Part shown: in pieces, positions 54,276 to 63,565 of the stretch
Layout of the letters: each line of letters opens with the position of its first letter
How positions within the stretch are numbered: position 1 is the first letter of the stretch
Source of the DNA: Hymenopus coronatus
Taxonomy: Eukaryota; Arthropoda; Insecta; Mantodea; Hymenopodidae
DNA: 64,000 nucleotides
NCBI GenBank assembly: GCA_030762935.1
Contig: CM060900.1
Location: 284,786,284-284,850,283, forward strand
Direction: 5' to 3'
Translations under genes and position numbers: made by a program
Notes under the pieces: model-generated
Seen by the model: the letters and a program-made list of their open reading frames with translations, nothing else
What the model was told of the DNA's origin: nothing
The model's database searches: none

Positions 54276-56722
54276 TTATTGTTTTGCGAATATCATGTTT
54301 TCGTCCTTAGATTGTTTTTCACTCCTCCATGTAAGTGTTGTTAGCCTGGGCATACCGATGAGACACCTGACATAACCCTCCTCTACCATGAGAAGCTGTT
54401 CATAATCCATTAATAATTCTAGTTCAATTCCGGTATATAGAAGTATAGCGTCCCAGGTAAGCCCCGGAGATGTAAAGTAATGTGCAGAATCAACTTTATG
54501 AATACTCAATGTTTGCTCTCTAAAGGCTTCAAAAACATCTGCGAGTAGCAGAACATCTGAGGTTAAGTAGAGGTCACTGTATTCTCTCAAATTTCCCATA
54601 TTAAACTACTCCCATACATTTTAGCATGTTCATAGTCTTGATCATTGATTTGCTCTTCATTTAGTCTATTGTAGAGCGCTTCCTTTGGAGGTAAGCATGT
54701 TTCTTTTAAAACCAACCATGATGTTATGTAATCATTGGGAAATACTCGTTTGCGAGTCACCAAACCAATCTTCTCTTCTGCAAAGTATTTGTATATCTCA
54801 GGAAACGATGTTAGGGTTTTTGTTAGTTTATCAAACTTGAACTGAGGAAACGGTATGTATCCACAAATCGATGCTTAATATCTCCAACATGCTTCGAGAA
54901 TGAAATATACTTTTCTTCAGAGCACGAATCACCTCCACTCTTTCACTTGTACAACCTAACTGTTTAACTATGAAATAGAATCATAGCCGCTTAAGTTGTG
55001 CATGAAGACAGGAAGATATTTCGGTGTTTTGCAGGTTAGATTGCATTCATTATGGAGATTTCCTCGATATTCGCCAGTCAAATGATTATGATCCCTAATC
55101 TTTCAATTTTCTTCAGTAAATTTTTTATTACACAAGTAGCATTCAGTAGAAGACTCAAAATCCTCTTGTTGTTGGTCCGTTAGTTTCAGAGGTTTAGCAG
55201 ATTTGTATATACTGCTAATCTTATTTGCAAGAGACATTAGAATCCATAAATTTCTCAGCAGCCTCATATCCTCTATATACATAAGGAGCAATAGGAAGAT
55301 CAGTCTGTAGCTGCTCAACAGATGACGCTGGTTTGACGTAAACAGCGAAACTCATAGGAGAATGCTTCTGATAGCGTGTTGTGTAGGAAGCTTCAGGATT
55401 AGACTCGCATGAGTAATATGGACTAAGAATACTCTCAAAATCCGCATAGATGACATACGGGAGCTTTAGCATCCTTTCCACATTTTTAAACTGAACGATA
55501 GAGGTTTCCTTTGTAGGCATAACTATCCTAGCGACAGCATGTTGCCTGCAGATAGTAGCATGTTCCTTCAATTTCTGCACTCCACTTTGTCCATACTGGC
55601 CATCAAAATGGGTGAAGCAGCGTTCACAGGTGTACACTTGTCCTTCATATTTTGTCTTTTGTTCTCGAATAAGTTTCCCAAAGTTCTTAATGTATACATA
55701 ATAATGCGTGCCATTTCCATCACTCGGTAGAAGCAGGTCACAGTGATAAGATAGTTCTTCCTCTACAACCTTTATTGGAAACATTTGTTTCTTTTCTTCC
55801 AGTCCAAATACGTTGATAGATATATAATTTTTCTTTTCAAATGTCGGTATTTCTGACAACGGCGTAGGAAACGTAATACACGAGAACTCATATTTTTCTT
55901 CGAGTTTCTTGTATTTGTTGACACGTTGTGGATTCTTTTGTATATATTGTGCAAGGATAGCGTATAAAAAGCACAGCTCATCACGATGGTTCTGAGGGTT
56001 CACACACGCTTTCTTTGCTTCTATAGATACAGATAGAAGAACATATCTGCTTCCACGAAGCGGGTTGTACTTGTTAATTCGAAGGCGTACCCTCTCCATA
56101 GCAAGTAGAGCCCAATTGCTTCCTTTAAGTTGTGATTCCTCCATTTCAGCATCCAGTTTGTTGAATTTCGTGTCTAATATGGTGGCTAAAGCAGTTTCTA
56201 GAAATACTGCCTGATTTCTGGTTTTGAACGTCTTGTCTGTAGTTTCTCCAGCACTGTTAACAAATCGGCTTTCCACAAGTAGGTTAATCTTCACAGCTTT
56301 ATGCATGGTCAGCCCTTTTTGAACAAATTGTATAATCCTATGTTTGTTTAGCTTCCTGTAGGTAAGTCTTCATGTCCTTGCTTGAATAGCATCGGATGAA
56401 GTAAGATTTAAGACGTCCTTCAAACGACGTCTCATATTCTTTCATGTCACACTCACTCTCCATTGTAGTCAATAGTTGGTGTCTGGTAGCCTCAGCTTTT
56501 GTTTTCTTCCGAACCATGCCGACACCGCAATGCTCTTCATGTCGACTACCATTGTAACTGTTCCCGAAGGTTGTAGCACAGTGTTTACATTTGAAGAGTT
56601 GTCCACAACTCATTTCATGCCGCCTCTTGTCGTAACTCCTTAAAAAGCTTTTGCCCACATTTAATACAACTACAGTCAGAAGTAGAGTTCGTAGATGCTT
56701 CGTTGTTTGTAGGTTTCAGCAT
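54276..56722 (-). pseudogene. Family-B DNA polymerase (DNA_pol_B_2), Maverick/Polinton or adintovirus-like, truncated
   Basis: Protein-primed type B polymerase; it would copy the DNA of a large self-synthesising transposon or virus-like element. The ATG at 56,722 opens MLKPTNNEAST; C2H2 fingers follow at CIKCGQ...H and CKHCATTF...RHEEHC (56,540-56,690). After a frameshift near 56,340 a long open segment (56,306-55,221) covers the N-terminal domain, a finger (CERCFTHFDG...H..IC) and exonuclease motif I YVIYADFESIL (about 55,440-55,475). Next come CYLCNKKFTEEN and RDHNHLTGEYRGNLHNECNL, a zinc/HNH-like insert, then HNLSGYDS (exonuclease II). Later parts include LYLTSDVLLLADVFEAFREQ (54,525-54,585). 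It stops near 54,276 before the palm catalytic motifs. About five frame lesions between 54,600 and 55,230. Confidence 0.87.
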
Positions 56723-56973
56723 GTCTCTAGCCTGATAAATTCTTCTAAGTATGATTAAAAGGTCCAACACTTTTCTCACCGTAACACGTTCTTGTCGAAA
56801 TTGATAGCTAGTTTCACTAAGAACAGCTAATATACTCGACTCGAAGCAAACTGCCGCAATGAAGATCTGTTATAGACATCCCTTCTATTTATATCAACGG
56901 CACGGACCTGCTAGTTCACGTGACTTAAGCAGAGCAATTTCCCTGCTTTTTCTGTGTTTCCTACTCGAGCTAT
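56723..56973. other. Upstream region of the DNA polymerase remnant
   Basis: No gene. This is where a promoter for the minus-strand polymerase would lie; no specific site can be supported. Confidence 0.35.
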
Positions 56974-57650
56974 TACTCATATTTTGAAGGCTCTAAGAAG
57001 TTAAATTATATATCAGATACATGTCTTTTTCATATTTTAATAGATTTTATAGTTTTTATATACTTTAATCAGCACAAAGCCATGAATTATCATAAAGTTG
57101 AGCACTAAGCATGTGCAGTTGAACATTCAACATTCATTTCTCGCAGTTGTTCCCCATCAAAGCCGTCCGACAATATAGTGCATCTGCCTTCCCCCCTAAA
57201 ACCGGTTTTCATGTTTCCACCCCTGGCATGTTCTGCCCAGCCTCATATGTCGCTACCTAGCATCGACCCTAAAAACCAGTTTTCAGCTTGTCTATTCTCG
57301 AGTCATCATGTTCAGACGCGTTCTCCTTCCACGCCATCCACTACCCACGATAGAAGGATTGCAGCCTGGGCAAATGTATACACCACCCCCTAGTACAACT
57401 CAGTCATATTTTAGAGGTTTTAAGAAGTAAAATTATATGTCAGTCGTATTTTTTTGTGTTTTAATATATTTTAACGTGTATATCCTTTTATATTGATAAA
57501 TCCATACATTTTCATTTAAACTAATATTTTGCATGTGAAGTTGGATGCCTGTCAGTCATTACCCAGTAATTTCCACATAAACGTTATCCAACTGGTTGGT
57601 GCATCTACCTTGCGCTGAAAATCCTGTTTTCGTCATATTTTCACTAATTT
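56974..57650. repeat. Degenerate tandem duplication, period about 430 bp
   Basis: The first unit from 56,974 (CTCATATTTTGAAGGCTCTA) and the second from about 57,404 (GTCATATTTTAGAGGTTTTA) share AAGAAGT...AAATTATAT, a TTTTAATA[G/T]ATTTTA block, GCATGTG, CAGT...CCCA...AT, CGTTATCC or GCCGTCC, and GTGCATCT[G/A]CCTT...CCTGTTTTC-like ends. The 170 bp between the shared blocks is GC-richer in unit 1. Confidence 0.6.
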
Positions 57651-57839
57651 TTAGGCTATATAGCCCCGGGGCAGCATCGTAGACACACCCCTATTGATTC
57701 AAGTATTATTTAATTTAGTTGCATTTAATTTAGATTTTCTACAAGTTTTCGGTCTTCAAAGCCTAGACCGTAAGGATTAGGGTGTTGTATATAGCTAATT
57801 CAGAATTTTAATACATTTATGTACGCGTTCCAGCAGTTA

Positions 57840-59080
57840 CTCAGCTTTTAAATGTTGCAGTGCACATGAAATTCCAAAAAGTCCTCTCATGAAAGAATGG
57901 GAATCGAACGCGTGCTCTTTTTATAAAGTTATTAACCACTTTAATATTCCCAATATTAGCCCTTATTGTGTATATTTATTTAAGCTATATAACACTCTTA
58001 GTTGAGAAGTTATAAAAACGGACCTTTATAGCCTTGAACGAAGACCCTAATGCTATCTTTTTAATTTGTATCAATATTCAAGAACGGGAGGGGGCATCTG
58101 CTTCCGATTTATTCGCTCTCTTCATCTCCCTTCTTCTAAGAGTTGTTCACCATGGAATTAAAATCCATTAGAGTCGGGGATCGAAACGGGGCCTCTAGAT
58201 TAAAAAGTATTTAGAATCTTAAATGCATGTTCTAAAAACATCAATATACACGTTTTCGTGTTAATGTTGGTCTAATAGTTGATGATTACGCTCAAAACTT
58301 AAAATGTCCTCGAAAGTTTTACATTCAAACCAAGGACCTTCAATCATAATTTTATCTCGCAACTGTTGTCGCGTAATAATAGCTGTGTTGGAAGCTTTGC
58401 AACGTCTCGTTACGATTAATAGTTCGTGAGATAATCATTTTAAAGATTTTTGCTCAAACCCAGGACCTTTAGGCAAATTTGTATACATTTAAATCATTGC
58501 ACGTAATGCTGTATAGGGAATAAAGTTTGTATGAAGTCAATATCTAAATTAGTATAGCCCCTATAAGAGATTAAAGTTTTATACATAAATCTAGAATCAA
58601 ACCGATACCCTCCAAGTTAAGCTAAATATATAATCATGATTTGACATGCCAATACCATTAACACTAGGTTTCTTATGTTAATTTAAGCCTTATAGTTCAG
58701 GTTTCAGCCAATAAACTTAAAAAGTCATTGAAAGCTATGGATCCGTACCAAGGACCCACGATTACAAATTATAATTTAGTCTGATGTACCGCAATAATAG
58801 TTACCACATAATTTTTGTCCCATCATGCTAGACCTAAAAATTTCTGAGAAACTGAAATTTAAGTTTTCACATCGAGCCCAGGACGCTAAGGTAAACAGCT
58901 GTTTACTTATAACATTACGCCAATTCCTATCTATAGAATGCACTCTATTCGAAGCCTTTATCTAAATTAGTTTAGGATATATATGAAGCTAAAGTTTAAT
59001 ATATCCACCCAGATTCGAAACCAAGCAATTTAAAGCCTCGGCGGTAACAGTCCTTGGACCGCAGTAAGTAGAGGAGTTGA
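57840..59080 (-). repeat. Hierarchical tandem array of tRNA-like units (about 420-bp higher-order period)
   Basis: B-box-like words on the minus strand recur nine times, at plus coordinates near 57,902, 58,037, 58,179, 58,325, 58,453, 58,595, 58,744, 58,872 and 59,013. Spacing is 135, 142, 146, 128, 142, 149, 128, 141 bp. Every third unit matches best, giving three higher-order units of about 420 bp (from roughly 57,840, 58,260 and 58,680). The clearest words are CGCGTTCGATTCCC, CCCGTTTCGATCCC and TTGGTTTCGAATCT, close to the Pol III B box. A-box-like TTAATGGTATTGGCATG precedes one of them. No intact cloverleaf. A tenth unit near 59,155 is possible. Confidence 0.65.
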
Positions 59081-59807
59081 TCACTTTTCACCGCATTGTT
59101 CTGTCTTAAACCGTTCAGGAGATATAAGCCATCAAAGAGTAGTCTATAAAGGTACGATCCAACATTTACATAATAAAAACAACTCTTTTTCCGCGCATTT
59201 TGTGTGCGTATTACCATTTTTTAAAATGTTCTAATGTTTTTTTTCATTTCTAGAAGTATATTTGAGTTTCTTTTGAATTTTCAATTTTTTGTAATAATTG
59301 TAGTAATTAATTAGTCTTGTTAATTAGTTATGCATTAATTATGTAAAGCTAGATTAACTCTGGATTTAAATTCATGTTCACCACAAAACTGGGCCAATTT
59401 GATATTTTGCACTTTGTTCCATCATCAAAATTGCCCGAGTTATAGTCAATCCGCGTTTTTCTGCGCTTTTTCGCGGGGACGTGGTCGGCAGGGCCATAGT
59501 CCGCTGGCTCATTGATTGATAGCTGTCAGATCTGCAAATAAACAGCACTAATTATGATTTACATTTTTTATACGGAAAATTTTTTATTTGCAAATGAATT
59601 AATTATGCAAATTAATTGCTTTAATTATTATGCAAATGAGGGCAAGATGTAACCTTTATATACTACTTACTATCAGTGACTTTTTTATCATTTACAGCAT
59701 GGGCGTATCTCAGTGCCCAATTATTTAATCATCGACATTTATTTTCATGTGGTTTACATATTTTAGTACATTACTAATTCATCACAGTTATCGTTAAAAA
59801 GCCTTAA
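59081..59807. other. Unassigned AT-rich stretch
   Basis: Contains a possible last decayed unit of the array (to about 59,220) and several AATTAATTATGCA-type words near 59,330 and 59,595-59,620. The final TTAA (59,804-59,807) is the left target site of the piggyBac element. Confidence 0.4.
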
Positions 59808-60399
59808 CCCATTTAGTGCCAGGCCGGATAACTAAATTCTGTGTGAAAAGTGCCAAGCAATTTTAGAGCAGAATGCAGGGTTTTGATTTATAAGTAATAA
59901 AATGAGAACCAAACGGCATAGGAAGTTGAATATTTTTCTAAATTATTTTTAGCAAGCCCGTTTGTTTAATCTATAACATGTATTATATGGATGAGAAGTC
60001 TCTTAGATATGCTTAAAAAATTAAAAACATAAGACAATTTTGAAAATAAAAAGTGCCAAAATAATCAATAATAGGCATACCGAACCTTATTGAAAATTCA
60101 GCTTAATTAAATAAAAGTACAGATATTTCGACATTAAAGCAGCAATGTGCTTTGGTCTGGTGCTTTATTTTTTAAAATAAAAGAAATGAAAATAAAAACA
60201 TTCATGTAACCTATATCTGAAAAAAAATCACTAAATACACACACACACTCACACACATTGGCGTAATACAGCTAATAATGAAAACAGCATAAAACAATAG
60301 GACACAGATGTAACGTAGATTACTGTGCAATTTGTTGTTGCGTAGCTAAATGGTTTATTCACATTGTCGACATCGTGCAGTTACACTTCCGTAAATTTA

Positions 60400-60885
60400 T
60401 TTTGATAAGTACACTGATTATTTGCATGCGTCCGAGGACCGTTGTTATCTGATGCATTTCCATCGCTGGAGCTGGAATATATATACCTATCGTCGCTTAC
60501 GTCGATGTCAGAAAAGCTTCAATCAAGGTCTGAGAATTCGGCCACGCTCGTTAAGGCGTCTCGCTTTGGTGCTTCGTGGGCAGGGGATCGTGGGTTTGAG
60601 TCCCGCCTTGGGCATGGGTGTTATATGTTTGTGCAATGTGTATATGTTTGTGTAAAGGAACAGTAAAACCAGTAATCATACAGTAATCATACAGGGGAAA
60701 GGGGGAATGTAAATAGGGGATACAGTGCCGGAGTCCTGACCAGACTCCGGTACTGTTTAAAATAAATTCAAAATCACTCGTTTGATTCTAATACTTCACG
60801 AGCAGCAGCTGTTATTTCCTCTTCGGTTCGTAACCGTTTGCTTGCCGAAGCTATTTTTCAACCAACACTAACACCGGTTAGAGAA
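60400..60885 (-). pseudogene. piggyBac transposase N-terminus, split by SINE1
   Basis: The minus strand encodes ASASKRLRTEEEITAAAREV from about 60,855 (the codon where Met is expected is ATA), cut after LESNE by SINE1. It resumes with SFSDIDVSDDRYIYSSSSDG (about 60,455-60,515), the acidic Asp/Ser-rich region usual before the catalytic core. No catalytic domain is present; the element is internally deleted. Confidence 0.68.
60541..60765 (+). mobile_element. SINE1, copy 2, inside the piggyBac transposase remnant
   Basis: Head GGCCACGCTCGTTAAGGCGT, B-box-like GATCGTGGGTTTGAGTCCCG, then GGGCATGGGTGTTATATG, the body, and the 3' hairpin CCGGAGTC-CTGACCA-GACTCCGG followed by TACTGTTTAAAATAAA. Same layout as copy 1. 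A short AATTC is found on both sides. It is better preserved in the tRNA-like part than copy 1. Confidence 0.82.
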
Positions 60886-61099
60886 ATTAAATTTGGAGCT
60901 AATTTAGCGCTTTGGAGTGTAAAGCTAACGCCCTGAAACGCTCCAGAAAACCTTTCTCCATGGTTATTACGTGAAAGTACAGAGACTTTCCCACTAGAAA
61001 GAGTTAAAACATATGAAAATGGCATCACGGTTAGATCGTGACTGGCAATTCCCGCAGAATTTTTGGATCACGATTAGATCGTGATTGGCACTAAATGGA

Positions 61100-61201
61100 T
61101 TAACCAAAAGAACACTCGAATCACTCTAAAACCAAAGTTTAGAGCTCAATACTCTTTATAAAGACACAAATGAAACATGGATATATGGTAATATTCATTG
61201 T
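61100..61201. other. Short unassigned spacer
   Basis: Between the piggyBac end and the T-tail of SINE2; starts with the right-hand TTAA. Confidence 0.4.
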
Positions 61202-61450
61202 CTTTTTTTTTTTAAGTTAATATGTTTTAACCTTGTTGGTCATAACGAACGATGAATAAAGGCCACGAAATTATGCTCAAATGATCTCGGGGTTCATAGT
61301 TCTGAAAGTTACTCGCCATTCGTTTTCTCATAATAAGGAAAACCCTGAATAAAACCTTATCCCGGTAACTCACCCTATGCCTGATTCGAATTCGGGACCT
61401 CTTGAATGTGAGGAAGATAGGCTACCCTCACACTACCGTGGCAGGCGCAT
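61202..61450 (-). mobile_element. SINE2, copy 2 (with poly-A tail)
   Basis: Full-length match to 21,745-21,967. On the minus strand: CACGGTAGTGTGAGGGTAGC (A-box region), CCCGAATTCGAATCAGGC (B box), GGATAAGGTTTT...CCTTATT centre, GAACCCCGAGATCATTTGAG block. A T12 tract at 61,202-61,213 is the A tail. Confidence 0.8.
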
Positions 61451-61699
61451 ATGTGGTTAAGGACGTGAGAACATGGGTTCTAAAATCTGTTAGTATTATA
61501 TGTTTTAAATAATTTCACTCAGGGTATAATCACCTGAGATACAATTTGTAGTAAACGTGGGCGTTAAACACTATCAAAAAAAAAAAAACTCAGGGTATAA
61601 ATGATAATTTTCAACATTCCAGCAAGGAAAAAAATAACATTTGCCAGTGCGTATTAAACAGTATAAATAATAGCATCTCCTTCGGAGTCAAATAATAGC
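61451..61699 (+). other. Unassigned stretch with a SINE4 tail fragment
   Basis: At 61,545-61,590 GTAGTAAACGTGGGCGTTAAACACTATC followed by A13 matches the 3' tail of SINE4 (51,580-51,615). It could be a heavily truncated SINE4 or the tail of its partner LINE. The rest is unrecognised. Confidence 0.5.
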
Positions 61700-62215
61700 T
61701 ATGTGTATATAATTGTTATTCAACATTCTCTTGTTCAATTATAATCGCTATTTATGTCTGGCTTGCCTTGTAATAGCAGTTGGAGTAACTTTTACGTGTG
61801 TTTAGGCCTGTAACATAGCATTAAGAGCGTCTGCTATATGCCTCCCTTTTTGTATCTGAGTTGCGTTGCCAAATGTAAGAACGTGGCTTGTGAATTTAAT
61901 ATTAGCCAGAATAGAAAACATCAGCTAGTATGGCATTAAGGTAACCTAAATTTAGTATAAACTATCTTCTTGCTGATAGAAACAATTCATAACTACTTAT
62001 AAATGTTATCCACCATTCTGTATCCCTATTGTGACCCTCATTTATGCTGGACTTCTATTGCTGTAGCATTTCGAGTACATTTTATATGCGTATAACATAA
62101 CATTTAGAATATATACTGAAGACCTTCCATTTTGTAGCTGAACAGCTTCGCCAAATATAAGAACACGGCTTGCGTATTTCAGAGGATACTGGTGATTTTC
62201 ATTAAAATTTGTTCG
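61700..62215. repeat. Degenerate tandem duplication, period about 282 bp
   Basis: GCCAAATGTAAGAACGTGGC (61,868) and GCCAAATATAAGAACACGGC (62,150) anchor two units. Other shared blocks are TTATGT[C/G]TGG(C/A)CTT, TAACATA[G/A]CATT and CTTCC[C/A]TTTTGTA. Confidence 0.65.
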
Positions 62216-62239
62216 CATAAGGAGCCTGTTTATATTTTG

Positions 62240-63312
62240 AGCATAATAATAAAACACAGTAATTTGTCATTTAGAATTGGCTTTATGTTCCTCGAAACAT
62301 TCTCCTTTATGATCATTACACTTTTGCATGCGTTCGAACCATCTGTCACAACATTTTTTCTTGAGACCCCTCCAAAACATGGTTGAACGCACCAACGACA
62401 TCTTCTGACGACGAAAATCGTTGTCCAAGAATTTTATTCTCAATAATCGAGAGTAAAAAGAAGTCATTGTGTGACAAATCCGGAAAATAAAATGTAAATG
62501 GAGTGTTATTTACGGACGCTCTTTAACTGCTGTGGTTCTCAGAGTCCCATTCTATGCTGGGTGTGAAAGACCGTTTAATTTTGCTCAGAGGCCTCTCTAT
62601 CAGGCTTTAGGTTCTTTTACGTGCCGTAAATCGACGTCACGGGACCTACGACTTTACTTCCCTTCCGAAGGAAGCCATGCTAAGGATTTTTACGCCCGAA
62701 AAAATCCATCGTCCTTCGCCGGGTTTGAACCCTTGACCTTGGGTATAAGAAGTTAGCATGGTAAACATTACGCCGCAGAGGGCGACCAAAATCGTGAGTA
62801 TACTGCGGGTGAGTGAATATGATTTTTAAGTGTTCAAATAATCGGTTGTAAGACGAGATATGTGAGCGTAAGCATTATCTTGATGATGCACTTGTTTGTT
62901 TTCCTCATTTCATCAAAGACTTCCGTCAAATAAATGGTTGTGTCCCATTCAGATTTGACTGTTTTACGTTCCTCTTAAGGCACTGTTGCAACAACTAGTT
63001 TTTCTGAAGAAAAAAAGAAAAACAAAACAGAACAGGCGACCATTTCTTAAGAAATGTTTCGAGTGCGAACAACTTTTGTTGGATTTGGTTACTCTTAAAA
63101 CGCCCATACAGTCAACTGCTGTCTACGTTCCAGCTCATATATATGCATGATTCGTAAACCTCTTACAATCTTATATACGTCTTTTGAAGCCTCACCATTG
63201 CATTTCTTAAGCATTTGTGTGCACAAATCTACTCGGGTATCAATTTGAGATTGTGTCAAATTATGTGGGAACCAGTGAGAGGGCTAACTGGGCAGTATTT
63301 TGTACAGCCATC
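62240..63312 (-). pseudogene. mariner transposase (SETMAR-like, DD34D group), split by SINE3
   Basis: Minus-strand remnants in order: VPHNLTQSQIDTRVDLCTQM (about 63,210-63,270), KDVYKIVRGLRIMHIYELE (catalytic DE lost), then after a poorly readable stretch YLTEVFDEMRKTNK, QDNAYAHIS (about 62,870; second Asp) and the HPPYSPDL block. SINE3 (62,484-62,787) lies within that block. The C-terminus reads LSIIENKILGQRFSSSEDVV and CDRWFERMQKCNDHKGECFE (62,290-62,460). The transposase would act on terminal repeats in the nucleus; none were found. Multiple shifts. An A25 tract follows at 63,315-63,339. Confidence 0.77.
62484..62787 (-). mobile_element. SINE3, copy 2, inside the mariner transposase
   Basis: Whole-length match to 46,649-46,946, including the CTTCCCTTCCGAAGGA centre, TTTTACGCCCGAAAAA and the B-box region GGTTTGAACCC. 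The same AAAATAAAATG tail occurs at the low-coordinate end. Mariner sequence flanks both sides, with GATTTTG and GATTTG as a probable short target duplication. Confidence 0.82.
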
Positions 63313-63314
63313 GC

Positions 63315-63339
63315 AAAAAAAAAAAAAAAAAAAAAAAAA
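63315..63339. repeat. A25 tract
   Basis: Homopolymer run next to the mariner N-terminal remnant. Confidence 0.9.
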
Positions 63340-63489
63340 TTCATCCCAGATTCCAAATGTTGATCAAAGAGCTTCTTGTGTCTTCGTAAAAGCTGTGTTT
63401 ACAACGCAAACGAAAGGGCTGTACAGTGGCCAGTGACTGACAGCGCAATGGTTAACTTCTGAGTACCAAAAAACAGTTCTCGAAACAAC

Positions 63490-63565
63490 GTTACGGTGGC
63501 CGGGAGGTTAAGAAAGCCGTCTTTTCACTCATAAGTTCCTGGGTTAAGTCTCGCGCTGCTTGTAA
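63490..63565 (+). other. tRNA-like sequence (possible SINE head)
   Basis: GGTGGCCGGGAGGTTAAG resembles an A-box region and CCTGGGTTAAGTCTCGC a B-box, 35-40 nt apart as in SINE heads. No SINE body shared with the others is visible. Confidence 0.4.

Larger units (their letters stand above)
59808..61099 (-). mobile_element. piggyBac-type element remnant flanked by TTAA
   Basis: The left end CCCATTTAGTGCCA and the right end (reverse complement) TCCATTTAGTGCCA match at 13 of 14 positions. TTAA lies on both sides (59,804-59,807 and 61,100-61,103), the piggyBac signature. Near the right end GATCACGATTAGATCGTGAT (61,064-61,083) and its diverged copy ATCACGGTTAGATCGTGA (61,025-61,042) are palindromic subterminal repeats. 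Inside are N-terminal transposase remnants on the minus strand and SINE1. Confidence 0.87.

Noticed and set aside
57178..57393. Pro/Ser-rich 71-codon plus-strand frame
   Set aside because: Lies inside the GC-richer spacer of a tandem duplication, has no homologous frame in the second unit and no motif.
57840..59080. CRISPR-like array
   Set aside because: Units are 128-149 bp, degenerate, tRNA-like and in a eukaryotic setting; no short identical repeats with unique spacers.
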